DNA from: Methylobacterium sp. 77 | GTDB taxonomy: Bacteria; Pseudomonadota; Alphaproteobacteria; Rhizobiales; Beijerinckiaceae | Direction of reading: 5' to 3' | Length of the DNA stretch: 64,000 nt | NCBI RefSeq assembly: GCF_000372825.1 | Contig: NZ_KB910516.1 | Location: 1,458,011 to 1,522,010 of the forward strand | Shown: piece after piece, positions 1 to 6,711 of the stretch | How positions within the stretch are numbered: the stretch's first letter is position 1 | Layout of the letters: every line of letters begins with the position of its first letter | Notes under the pieces: generated by a model | What the model saw: only the letters and a program-made list of their open reading frames with translations | The model's database searches: none | Told to the model about the DNA's origin: nothing | Program-made: the position numbers and the translations under genes

Positions 1-178
1 TGACGGGACCGGATCGGGCGTCCTCCGTAAGACGCGCCAATTCCTCCAAGACCATCCGGCAGAGCTTCAGGTCGATCGCGATCCACGCCTCGGTCGTCCC
101 CTCGGTCTTGCCGGGCGTGATCCGCAGGGTCCGGTTCGCATCGATGGTAGCGTCATTCCAGGCCGGCACACTTCGCAT
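1..178 (-). CDS. Partial hypothetical protein running off the left edge
   Basis: An open minus-strand frame starts at ATG 178 and continues past base 1, so only about 59 N-terminal residues are visible (it begins MRSVPAWNDATIDANRTLRI). Composition is protein-like, with an acidic helical stretch ending LARLTEDARSG. A weak purine-rich stretch (GACGGGA) precedes the ATG. It overlaps the end of the small minus-strand frame at 153-359, as translationally coupled genes do. I do not recognise the family. The surroundings are decayed phage-like material, so it may be a phage-derived or orphan gene. Confidence 0.4.
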   Translation of the reverse strand, partial: MRSVPAWNDATIDANRTLRITPGKTEGTTEAWIAIDLKLCRMVLEELARLTEDARSGPV

Positions 179-359
179 TCCCGTCGGTGACGGTGCTCGG
201 CAGCGGTGCTTCGATGACCGGGTCCGCCGTCGCGAAGGCCTTGCGTGGTCTCTGTCCGGTAATCCTGAACTCGCTGATATCGTCGCCCGACTGCCGACGC
301 TGGCGGTGCCCCGCGACGATGCAGAACGTCAGCGCTGCCTTGAGAACTGCAAGTGCCAT
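153..359 (-). CDS. Possible small exported hypothetical protein
   Basis: This 68-residue minus-strand frame begins MALAVLKAALTFCIVAG, which reads like a short hydrophobic leader, and is followed by a charged middle (SGDDISEFRITGQ). No convincing ribosome-binding site precedes the ATG. The stop overlaps the start of the partial frame at the window edge by 26 bases. It may be a real small gene, or the first part of a longer gene broken by a frameshift before the downstream frame. No family recognised. Confidence 0.25.
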   Translation of the reverse strand: MALAVLKAALTFCIVAGHRQRRQSGDDISEFRITGQRPRKAFATADPVIEAPLPSTVTDGNAKCAGLE

Positions 360-528
360 TGAGCCAGCGGCGGGGGCTTTCCGTTCTTCGACCACGCGGC
401 ATGCCAACGCTTCACGTCGAGGGCATGATGGCACCCGTCAATGCAACGGACATCTCACGAATAAGCAGTCCGTCCCGAATGCCGGGCATCGTCTTCGCGA
501 TATCCGACGTGATTGGACGGGGGAGCGT

Positions 529-678
529 TCACGACCAGACCCGCAATATGATCAGCAGCCCCACCGGGACGACGAACATCAGGCCAATGGCCCACTGGAT
601 GTCGTTCCGCGCGCGCTTCAGTTCGCCCTCCAACGCGACGACGCGCGCCTCCAACGCGCGAAATCTCGCCTCGTCCAT
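529..678 (-). CDS. Small coiled-coil protein with one membrane segment (49 aa)
   Basis: This complete 49-residue gene starts at ATG 678 behind a good ribosome-binding site (GGGAGCGAGGA). The first half (MDEARFRALEARVVALEGEL) is a heptad-patterned amphipathic helix. The second half is a single strongly hydrophobic segment (GLMFVVPVGLLIILRVW) ending at the stop. This coiled coil plus C-terminal anchor is common for small proteins near phage lysis genes, and a decayed phage lysozyme lies 600 bases away. No named family can be assigned. The start, stop, RBS and clear two-part design make it a likely real gene. Confidence 0.6.
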   Translation of the reverse strand: MDEARFRALEARVVALEGELKRARNDIQWAIGLMFVVPVGLLIILRVWS

Positions 679-1057
679 TCCTCGCTCCCTCGCTTCGGTT
701 CGCAGGCCGCTGGTGAAGCCACGCCGGCCGGATGTCCATGCAGGTGGCTGTACTCATTGTCCGTCGGCATCGGTGCATGGCCCACATCGCTGAGCTTCGG
801 TCCGGAAGCGCAGCCATAACCCAGCGGTGTCCGGCGTAGGCCAGATCAGCGCGATCGGCATCGAGTGCTTCCATCAAGCCGAACACAGTCGCATCGAGGC
901 GTTCAACGATTTGCGAAAGCAGTCCAGGGCGACGATCGCTTCAGTCCGCGTCCCGCGCCGCCGGGTCCATCGGCTCAGGATGATGGTCAGTCGCAGGCGC
1001 TGATCATCCCGGCCTTCTATCCCGCCCGAGCCGGCCGGTCGCCGCGCAACTCCCCGA
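679..1057. other. No supportable gene
   Basis: I see no convincing gene in this stretch. Minus-strand translation of roughly 780-930 has a protein-like patch (LLSQIVERLDATVFGLMEAL), but it lacks a clear start and runs into low-quality sequence. It may be the remnant of a lost gene. Confidence 0.4.
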
Positions 1058-1156
1058 TCAGAACGCGAAGCCCGGACCGTACCGGACGGTCAACGTGATC
1101 AGCAGTCCCGTCATCAATCCGATGGCGAATGCCGCTTCGACTGTCCTCTGCTCCAT
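1058..1156 (-). CDS. Very small membrane protein (32 aa)
   Basis: A 32-residue frame from ATG 1156 is almost entirely one transmembrane helix (AAFAIGLMTGLLITLTV) with a short polar N-terminus (MEQRTVE) and the tail RYGPGFAF. The frame is open upstream to a TTG about 45 bases earlier, giving a proline/glycine-rich extension, so the start is uncertain. No strong ribosome-binding site is visible. It lies just before the decayed lysozyme, so a phage origin is plausible, but the family is not recognised. Confidence 0.4.
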   Translation of the reverse strand: MEQRTVEAAFAIGLMTGLLITLTVRYGPGFAF

Positions 1157-1255
1157 CGTCTTCGCATCCGAGCCACCGCTGGGCGGAGGTGGAGGCAAGG
1201 GCTACGCCGCGCAACTCCCAAAACCGTGAGAAGTGATGGGGCCGCGTCCGCCACC

Positions 1256-1376
1256 ATGACGCCGCTCGGCCTTGCCGCGCTCAGATCGCCCGAAAGCTCA
1301 CCGTGACAGCGTCGGCATGCCGACCATTGGCTTCGGGCACATCACTGGCGTGAAACTCGGGCAGGTGATCGCATAG
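1256..1376 (+). pseudogene. Decayed phage-type lysozyme (GH24 muramidase) fragment
   Basis: ATG 1256 opens a frame reading MTPLGLAAL, typical of phage and GTA endolysin N-termini, but it stops after 16 codons. In another frame the sequence resumes as RDSVGMPTIGFGHITGVKLG, the hallmark catalytic-domain segment of GH24 lysozymes (consensus YRDSVG.xTIGxGH), and ends at TAG 1376. A frameshift and loss of the C-terminal two thirds make it non-functional. Intact relatives degrade peptidoglycan for phage release. It marks the region as former prophage or gene-transfer-agent-like DNA. Confidence 0.65.
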
Positions 1377-1477
1377 CACTGGTCCCGGCCGCTCCCGTGG
1401 TCACCCCGTCCGAGGTGCGAGAGTGGCTGCCGGAGGCGGCCGGGGACATGAAGCCGTCATGGGGCTCGCGCTTCGCC

Positions 1478-1783
1478 TCATGGCTCATGGGGGCCTGGTT
1501 CGGGTAAGGAACCGTCCTCAGCGCAGAGCGCCTGTAGGATTACTTCGCACTCGGCTTTTATCTGGTCGAGATCGAGCGGGCGCGATCCCATGATGAGTGG
1601 CTGGTTCTGACCTTGCTTCGTGATCGTGTAGCCGTGTCCGAAGCCGTCGACTGTATAAACCCTCGCACTGTAAATGGAGCGGCCGTCTAAGCTGTATAGA
1701 TCGAGCTGGAAGCCAGGGTTTCCTAAGTCGCACCATACGTACGGCATCCAGAGGCTCCCGGCTTGCTCCGAGAACGCTACCAT
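1478..1783 (-). CDS. Hypothetical protein (about 101 aa)
   Basis: The minus-strand frame beginning MVAFSEQAGSLWMPYVWCDL has normal protein composition: an aromatic, beta-rich first half, then an acidic helical C-terminus (DLDQIKAECEVILQALC). The frame is open upstream to 1885, so the start could be earlier; I prefer ATG 1783 because protein-like character begins there, although no strong ribosome-binding site is visible. GC content is somewhat lower than in core genes of this window. No family recognised. Confidence 0.45.
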   Translation of the reverse strand: MVAFSEQAGSLWMPYVWCDLGNPGFQLDLYSLDGRSIYSARVYTVDGFGHGYTITKQGQNQPLIMGSRPLDLDQIKAECEVILQALCAEDGSLPEPGPHEP

Positions 1784-1986
1784 ACCGAGCCGGCCGGTCC
1801 TGCCGCGTAATCCCTGACATCGTGTGATCATTATGACCCGCTTGCTCACACCCGCGGCACTGGCGCTCGCCCGCGCCGTCTCCACCGCGTTCGCTCAGAC
1901 GCTGTCTCCGACCATCCTTCCGGTCCAGCGGGGCCGCATGGCCGACCGCTTGTTCAAGGTCGCCGCCGAGGCCCTCTATCTGGCTG

Positions 1987-2199
1987 ATCACCATTGACGC
2001 CGACGCTAACAAAAGTGGCAACCAGGATTTCAGCTTCCTCGGCTCGGCGGCATTCTCTGGCCAAGCCGGCCAATTGCGCTTCGACAAGGCGGCGTCGGAT
2101 ACTGACGTCTACGGCGACCTCGACGGCGACAAAGTTTGGGACTTCTCGATCCATCTCGACGACGCCATCACCCTGACCAGAGCCGATTTCGTCCTGTGA
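1987..2199 (+). pseudogene. Orphan C-terminus of an RTX/serralysin-type protein
   Basis: About 70 codons ending at TGA 2199 read as the conserved end of secreted calcium-binding proteins of the peptidase M10 C-terminal type: FLGSAAFSGQAGQLRFDK, then VYGDLDGDKVWDFSI, then ITLTRADFVL. In intact family members this follows GGxGxDxxx calcium-binding repeats and carries the type I secretion signal. No repeats or start precede it here, so it is a 3' fragment. Intact RTX-like genes occur at 56.6 and 61.7 kb. The truncation point lies near 1987. Confidence 0.7.
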
Positions 2200-2522
2200 T
2201 AGCCTTCATCCGATCACTCGCGTCCCGAGATGCCGATCGACCGGTGACCTGAAGGCGGGACCCGCGCTGGATGGTGACCGGCGGTGGGACGCTGCCGCTC
2301 AATCGGTCAAAGGCAATCCGCGAACTCCCTGCGTCAGGGCTCGCCGCGCCGGGTCTTCGGCGTTCTCAGGGCGGGCATGCCCCCTGCTATGATCCCTCCC
2401 CCTCCCCTCGGGTCACTGAACGACAGACCCCGCCCGGTGAAAACCGGAGCGGCGTCTTTTCGTTTGAAGCTGCGCTGTCGTGACCTACATGTCGCATCCG
2501 AACTCATGAGGAAGGACATCGA
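2200..2522 (+). other. Intergenic, likely promoter region of the next gene
   Basis: No supportable gene. A short hairpin (CCGGTGAAAACCGG) lies near 2437-2450, and the ribosome-binding site of the gene at 2523 (GAGGAAGGA) lies at the end of this stretch. Confidence 0.4.
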
Positions 2523-2801
2523 ATGAGAAATCTGCGCTCCCTCGCACTGGCGGCCGCGCTCGTCGGCGCTGGCCTGTTGTCGCCGGCCCAGGCCGCGCCA
2601 CTGGCAGCTGACGCGACATCGCTCGGGCAGCCCGCGGCAACTGAGGTGGTCCAGTACGGATACCGTTACGGCTATGGCCACTCGCCACAGCACCGGTACC
2701 GGCAGCATATTCGCCGGCAGATGCTCCACGATCGTCGCTACGGCGCGCATCTGCGCCGTCAGGATCAGCATTACCGTCGCGCCTACCGCTACGGGTATTG
2801 A
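2523..2801 (+). CDS. Small secreted histidine/arginine/tyrosine-rich protein
   Basis: This 92-residue protein starts at ATG 2523 behind an excellent ribosome-binding site (GAGGAAGGACATCGA). Residues 1-24 are a textbook Sec signal peptide cleaved after AQA (SPAQAAP). The mature part is short and ends in a basic, aromatic low-complexity tail of H, R, Y and G (repeats such as YRYGYG and HYRRAYRYGY). Small exported proteins of this composition are frequent and uncharacterised in Hyphomicrobiales. It probably acts in the periplasm or envelope, with possible metal or polyanion binding inferred only from the His/Tyr/Arg tail. A rho-independent terminator follows. Confidence 0.75.
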   Translation: MRNLRSLALAAALVGAGLLSPAQAAPLAADATSLGQPAATEVVQYGYRYGYGHSPQHRYRQHIRRQMLHDRRYGAHLRRQDQHYRRAYRYGY

Positions 2802-2840
2802 GTAGCAATCACCTCACGGCGCGGTAGCGCCTCTTTTGAA

Positions 2841-2872
2841 ACCCGCCCGGCTCAGGCCGCGGCGGGTTTTTC
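2841..2872 (+). terminator. Rho-independent terminator
   Basis: A GC-rich stem (ACCCGCC ... GGCGGGT) with an inner GC-rich loop is followed by TTTTT on the plus strand, 40 bases after the stop of the secreted protein gene. It overlaps the last codons of the minus-strand gene at 2852-3076. Confidence 0.75.
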
Positions 2873-3076
2873 CATTTCTGGATTGAGTTCGAGGAAACCG
2901 GAGAGCCAGCGGAGCCCCAGCCATCCCAGCGTGATCGCCGCAGCCCAGTTCAAAACACTGTCTCGCGGCAAAATGGCTGCCCATCCCAACCAGATTTCAT
3001 AACTGAGCCATAGGAGCCCGAGGCCAGCGATCCCCTTGAGAGGCTTGAATACGTATCGCGATTGCGTTGGCACCAT
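2852..3076 (-). CDS. Small two-helix membrane protein (about 74 aa)
   Basis: The protein has two hydrophobic segments (GIAGLGLLWLSYEIWLGWAAI and LNWAAAITLGWLGLRWLSGFL) joined by a short polar loop, with a charged N-terminus and the tail EMEKPAAA. Two in-frame ATGs lie at 3082 and 3076. The GAGGAGG ribosome-binding site abuts the first and sits six bases before the second, so I chose 3076. It is likely an inner-membrane protein of unknown function. The end of the gene overlaps the terminator of the convergent plus-strand gene. Confidence 0.6.
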   Translation of the reverse strand: MVPTQSRYVFKPLKGIAGLGLLWLSYEIWLGWAAILPRDSVLNWAAAITLGWLGLRWLSGFLELNPEMEKPAAA

Positions 3077-3225
3077 CACCATCCTCCTCAGATCCGTCCG
3101 GCTTAGGCCGGGCGGGGGGCAATCGTCGACACGACAACGCTCCTGCGCGGGGCAGAGAGGAACGTTGGCTCGAACATCCGCCCAGCCCAGTCGTTGGCTT
3201 CCTTCAAGAAGCCAGCGAGGAAGCT

Positions 3226-3420
3226 ATGACCGAGAAGAAAGCGCCCCAAACCGACGAGGCACGCCCTCCGATCGCACCGGACGCAAAAGATCCGCTGACC
3301 GTGCAGACCGATCACGTCACCACGAAAACCCCGAAGATCGAAGGCAGCCATACGCAGGAGACCGTCGATCCAGCCGAGCGAATTTCCGATGACCCCGAGG
3401 CGCAGAACGACCTCGCTTGA
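3226..3420 (+). CDS. Small acidic, probably disordered protein (64 aa)
   Basis: The frame starts at ATG 3226 behind GCGAGGAAGCT, a good ribosome-binding site. The 64-residue product (MTEKKAPQTDEARPPIAPDA...) is rich in D, E, K, T and P with no hydrophobic segment, and so is probably intrinsically disordered and cytoplasmic. The frame is open further upstream, but the upstream part has non-coding composition. No family recognised. Confidence 0.55.
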   Translation: MTEKKAPQTDEARPPIAPDAKDPLTVQTDHVTTKTPKIEGSHTQETVDPAERISDDPEAQNDLA

Positions 3421-3820
3421 CCGCACATCGAACGCCCGGCCCGGCTTCAGATAGGCGGCCCTTGCTTCGTCTGAAGCGTTCCAATGATGTCCATGGGAGA
3501 CCCCATGGATACGAATTCATTGCCGCGATGTCGTTCCCCAGGCGAAAAGCCGGATCGTCGTCATCGCGCATCCGGCTCCGTCCGACGCAGGCCCGCACCC
3601 AGCGAGGGGTGGTTATGCAGCGGGCCGTCTGCTGCCTGTGAGGAGCCATGCTAAGATTCATCCATCCCTCCAAGGATGCACCAATTACTCAACCCGCCCG
3701 GCTTCGGCCGTGGCGGGCTTTTCGTGTCTCCATCGAACCTGCGCCGAGGGATAAGAGGAGCGCCGGCATTGCGAGGGAGCCAGGGCAGGTCGTTTTAGCC
3801 GCACGAAGAGCGAGAGGCCG
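3421..3820. other. No supportable gene; contains a terminator
   Basis: The minus strand has a stretch that could encode about 60 residues beginning MRDDDDPAFRLGNDI near 3571, but it lacks a ribosome-binding site and merges into poor sequence, so it is not called. A terminator hairpin at 3693-3722 suggests that a plus-strand transcript once ended here. Confidence 0.4.
3693..3722 (+). terminator. Rho-independent terminator-like hairpin
   Basis: ACCCGCC pairs with GGCGGG around a GC-rich inner loop and is followed by CTTTT. It is nearly identical in design to the hairpin at 2841-2872. No clear gene lies directly upstream on the plus strand. Confidence 0.6.
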
Positions 3821-4039
3821 ATGTCGGAGACCGCCCTCATTGCCGCCGGAAGCGACCGCACGCAGTTCGCCGGCATGATGGCCGAAGGCATCCGCCCCGA
3901 TGACGTTGAAGGCCTGATTGACGCTTCCGCCAGCGATGGCACCGATGAAGTGCACGTCGATTCTGTCGTGCCGTGCCTGGCTGAAGTCCTGGATCGTGTC
4001 GCGATCCGCCCTGGCCACTTGCGTTGCAGGTCGGTCTGA
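3821..4039 (+). CDS. Doubtful small hypothetical protein
   Basis: A 72-codon frame starts at ATG 3821 behind a plausible ribosome-binding site (GAGAGGCCG). It begins MSETALIAAGSDRTQFAGMM and is acidic in the middle. The opposite strand over the same bases is also open and equally protein-like, so the coding strand cannot be decided from sequence alone. No family recognised. Confidence 0.3.
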   Translation: MSETALIAAGSDRTQFAGMMAEGIRPDDVEGLIDASASDGTDEVHVDSVVPCLAEVLDRVAIRPGHLRCRSV

Positions 4040-4164
4040 TCGCAGCCGTGCCGGCATCGCTCGTCGGCCTGAGCGTTGCGATCGACGGCCCGCCGGCGAG
4101 CGTGAAACTAACCGCTGTCATGACCGTGAGGTGAGAAGCTCGCGCCAAGGCGGCCCCTCATCGC

Positions 4165-4275
4165 TCAGCCGATCAATCCCATCCAGAAGCCGAGCCCGAC
4201 CAGCACCGTCATGACGAGGACGAGTGCGATGCCTGCCTTGGGCGACAATCGGCTGCTGGTGGAGCGCAAAGTCAT
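4165..4275 (-). CDS. Very small membrane protein (36 aa)
   Basis: The 36-residue frame from ATG 4275 encodes a basic N-terminus (MTLRSTSSRLSPKAG) and one hydrophobic helix (IALVLVMTVLVGLGFWMGLIG) running to the stop. Positive-inside charge suggests a cytoplasmic N-terminus. Only a close GGGG precedes the ATG, so translation may be coupled to an upstream minus-strand frame. Function unknown; single-helix proteins of this size are common but usually missed. Confidence 0.45.
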   Translation of the reverse strand: MTLRSTSSRLSPKAGIALVLVMTVLVGLGFWMGLIG

Positions 4276-4672
4276 CCCCACAGGATAGCGGGCCGGTCGC
4301 GGCCGGCAAGGGCTTGGCCCAGGGGGCCGCCGGAAAGAGCCGCGACGGAAGCGCTTCGACGATCACGTTCAGGGCGTTGGCTTGAAACACGGCCTCGACC
4401 CGCAAACGACCGGACCCCGTGAGCTCGACGGTGGCCGCCCACCTCGCCCTCGCCCAGCTTGCCGCTGCCGAGCCGGATCGACCCCCGGCTGCGAAAAGCC
4501 CCGACGCCGGTAGCGCCAGATTCGGCACACCTCCCGCCACTTTTCCTGCGGCATGCATTTGTTCGTGCAGGGGCGCCTTGACGGTTAAGAAAATTTAAAG
4601 CGTGTTGGTTCCTCGGCCAGCAACCGCAGGCTATTCGAATCATAACACGGTTGGATTGTAAGGAATTGTACG
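4276..4672. other. Possible decayed gene, then promoter region
   Basis: On the minus strand, 4276-4558 reads partly as protein (ELTGSGRLRVEAVFQANALN), but the protein-like patches shift between frames, as in a decaying gene. From about 4580 the sequence turns A/T-rich (TTAAGAAAATTTAAAG) and probably holds the promoter of the gene at 4673, with AAGGAATTG as its ribosome-binding site. Confidence 0.35.
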
Positions 4673-5173
4673 GTGGATCAGATCGAGAAGATCATGCGCG
4701 ATCTGACCAAGGATTTTGAAGACGACCAGCAAGCGTCTCATTCAAAACAATCCGCCGCGGCTCCACTAGCCGGCATCCTTCGTGTCATTAGCCCGTCGGA
4801 TAGGGCATCGGCGGATGCGCCGCTCAATCATCGTTCGACCCCTCAAGATTGGTCCGACTTGATCGAGCGCGTCAGAACTGCGGCAACCCGCGTGAGAGAG
4901 GCCGAGGCCGATGCTCATGAGCAGGAAATGCGGGTTCGTGAGCTTCTGGACCGGGTCCGCGAAGACATGAAGGCGGCCCATGAGCGCATCCGGGTGGCGG
5001 AGGCGCATGCGCAGGAGATCCAAAATCGGTCGGATGCGCTGCTGAGAGCTGCCGAAGCGCGCGCCAGGGACGCGGAGGAGCGTGCACGCACGGCGGAAGC
5101 GTGGCTTGCCAAGATCGCGACCACGATCGCCGAAGAATTCGCGGCCAAGGACGAGCGGCGGCTCACCGCCTGA
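4673..5173 (+). CDS. Coiled-coil hypothetical protein
   Basis: The frame starts with GTG at 4673 behind AAGGAATTGTAC and encodes 166 residues. Residues 1-60 are polar (MDQIEKIMRDLTKDFEDDQQ). From about 65 to 155 it is a long, highly charged Ala/Glu/Arg-rich helix with repeated EAxAxxxxxR patterns, a clear coiled coil. There is no signal peptide or membrane segment, so it is probably cytoplasmic. Similar proteins are scattered through Methylobacterium genomes without known function. It is monocistronic, with an A/T-rich upstream region. Confidence 0.75.
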   Translation: MDQIEKIMRDLTKDFEDDQQASHSKQSAAAPLAGILRVISPSDRASADAPLNHRSTPQDWSDLIERVRTAATRVREAEADAHEQEMRVRELLDRVREDMKAAHERIRVAEAHAQEIQNRSDALLRAAEARARDAEERARTAEAWLAKIATTIAEEFAAKDERRLTA

Positions 5174-5230
5174 CCGAAATTCCGCTTCGGCTGCCGCATC
5201 TTCCCATTTCGACGATCGGCGGGGAGGCCG

Positions 5231-5674
5231 TCAGCGCTTGCTCTTGTCGACCACGGCGCAGCCGGTCATCGGCCCGCGACTGCCGTTCATCACCGAGCAG
5301 GTGACGACGGCCGAGGCCGCATCGGCATGGCTGTGGCGGGTGGTCACCGCCTGTTCACGGGCCTGCCGCGCCGCCGCCTCGATCAGGTCCGGCGCGATGC
5401 CGGTCGCGATCTGCCCGGCCCGGCCGAACAGCGCGTAATAGGCGTCGCCCGGCGTCTCGCCCTTGAACTGTACGCCCACCGCCGACGGATCGCCGCAGGC
5501 CAGGGTCAGCGTCATGCCGTCGGTGGCGGACATCTCGGCGAAATCGACGGTGCGGTTGACGAGAGTGGATTTCGTCTCGGCGACCACGCTGTCGATGAGG
5601 TCCCCGCACGCATCGGCGCGTGCCGGCAGGGTCGAGAGGGACAGCAGGGAGGCGGTGATGAGGAGGAAGCGCAT
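5231..5674 (-). CDS. Exported hypothetical protein
   Basis: Starting at ATG 5674, the 147-residue product has a signal peptide (MRFLLITASLLSLSTLPARA) cleaved before DACGDLI. The mature protein has four cysteines (C50, C86, C128 and C141 by my count, numbered from the initiator) that could form disulfides, and no recognisable enzyme motif. The frame is open upstream but the extension crosses the operator region, so I reject it. It is divergent from the RND efflux operon and shares its intergenic operator, so it may be under the same TetR regulator (inference). Confidence 0.7.
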   Translation of the reverse strand: MRFLLITASLLSLSTLPARADACGDLIDSVVAETKSTLVNRTVDFAEMSATDGMTLTLACGDPSAVGVQFKGETPGDAYYALFGRAGQIATGIAPDLIEAAARQAREQAVTTRHSHADAASAVVTCSVMNGSRGPMTGCAVVDKSKR

Positions 5675-5741
5675 CGCCGATGAGATAGGTCCGTCGCGCG
5701 TCCTGTCGAGGCGGTGAAGGAACCTCGCCACCGAAAGTGAT

Positions 5742-5777
5742 TGAATGAACATTCATTGACACATGAATGAACGTTCA
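5742..5777. promoter_or_regulatory. Double palindromic operator, probable TetR site
   Basis: Two related palindromes lie between the divergent genes at 5674 and 5807. The first is TGAATGAACATTCA (5742-5755) and the second contains TGAACGTTCA (5768-5777). The direct repeat TGAATGAAC starts at 5742 and again at 5764, 22 bases apart, which places the sites on one face of the helix. A TetR-family gene follows at 6079 in the same transcription unit, so autoregulation is the simplest reading. Confidence 0.7.
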
Positions 5778-5806
5778 ATAGAGCTGCTGGCGGACAGGAG
5801 GCCGCG

Positions 5807-6082
5807 ATGGCTGAGTTGGGCTGGTACGACGATGTCGACGCGCCGCGCGAACGGAGCGCCTCGCGCGTTTTGGCTTCGATCCGATCCGCATTCCGGCCTT
5901 CGAGCCTCCTGCCGGGGATTCTGATTCTCGTCGGCTGGCTCGCCTTCATCGGCTGGACCGGTGCGGGATCGGATGGCTGGCAGGCGCGGATCTGCGCCGA
6001 TCCCTTCATGCAGGCCCGGTCTTGCGGCACGATCCAGCTGGAGGGGAGAATCCCCGTTTCCGGTGAGAGGTCCGCCTCGTGA
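5807..6082 (+). CDS. Small single-span membrane protein, first gene of RND operon
   Basis: The frame starts at ATG 5807 behind GGACAGGAGGCCGCG. The 91-residue product has a charged N-terminus, one membrane helix at about residues 35-53 (LLPGILILVGWLAFIGW) and a cysteine-containing C-terminal part with C62 and C71 (RICADPF...RSCGTIQLEG). Its stop overlaps the GTG of the TetR gene (GTGA), so the two are translationally coupled. It could be an accessory subunit of the efflux system, but no family is recognised. The double operator is directly upstream. Confidence 0.65.
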   Translation: MAELGWYDDVDAPRERSASRVLASIRSAFRPSSLLPGILILVGWLAFIGWTGAGSDGWQARICADPFMQARSCGTIQLEGRIPVSGERSAS

Positions 6083-6711
6083 GCGCCGGCGCGCTCGCCG
6101 AGCCGAGAGCCAGTCAGGCAACACGGCGGCAGGACATCCTCGACGCCGCCGAGATCTGCTTCGTCCGCAACGGCTTCCATCGCACCACGATGCAGGATCT
6201 CGCGCGCCAGGCCGGGATGACGGCCGGCAACATCTACCATTACTTCAAGTCGAAGGAGGCGGTCGTCTTCGGGCTCGCCGAGCATGAGCGCGCCCGTGGC
6301 GCCGCCCTCGTCGCGGAACTCGCCCGGGCCGGCGACCGGCGGGCGATCCTCACCGGCATCATCGCCCAGCATTTCGCGGAGATCCCGCGCGACGTCGCGG
6401 TGCTCCGGATCGACCTGTGGTCGGAAGCGACCCGCAACCCCGCCATCGCCACCATGCACGAGCGGTTCGAGGAGGAGGGACGTGCGTTCTTCATCGATCT
6501 GCTGGGCGGGCTCGCCACCTCGCCGGATTGCGACCCGGCCGCTCTGTACGAGACGATGGACGCCTTGATGAAGGGCATCATCGTCAACCGCGCCCTGGCG
6601 CCGAATTACGATTCCACCCTCGCCGTCGCCCAGCTCCATGCCGTCATCGATGCCGGCCTCGCGGGCCGGTTGTCGACCTCCTCCAGACCCGACCCCGAGG
6701 CGAGCCGATGA
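6079..6711 (+). CDS. TetR/AcrR-family repressor
   Basis: The 210-residue protein starts at GTG 6079, overlapping the previous stop. Residues 14-62 form the TetR DNA-binding domain (TRRQDILDAAEICFVRNGF, then the recognition helix MTAGNIYHYFKSKEAV). The rest is a helical ligand-binding and dimerisation domain. Its stop overlaps the ATG of the adaptor gene (ATGA). It probably represses this operon through the two palindromes at 5742-5777 until a toxic substrate binds. Family and operon position are clear; the ligand is unknown. Confidence 0.9.
   Translation: MSAGALAEPRASQATRRQDILDAAEICFVRNGFHRTTMQDLARQAGMTAGNIYHYFKSKEAVVFGLAEHERARGAALVAELARAGDRRAILTGIIAQHFAEIPRDVAVLRIDLWSEATRNPAIATMHERFEEEGRAFFIDLLGGLATSPDCDPAALYETMDALMKGIIVNRALAPNYDSTLAVAQLHAVIDAGLAGRLSTSSRPDPEASR

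Noticed and set aside
3317..3673. Minus-strand hypothetical gene beginning MRDDDDPAFRLG
   Set aside because: No ribosome-binding site, overlaps a better-supported small gene, and the C-terminal half has shadow composition.
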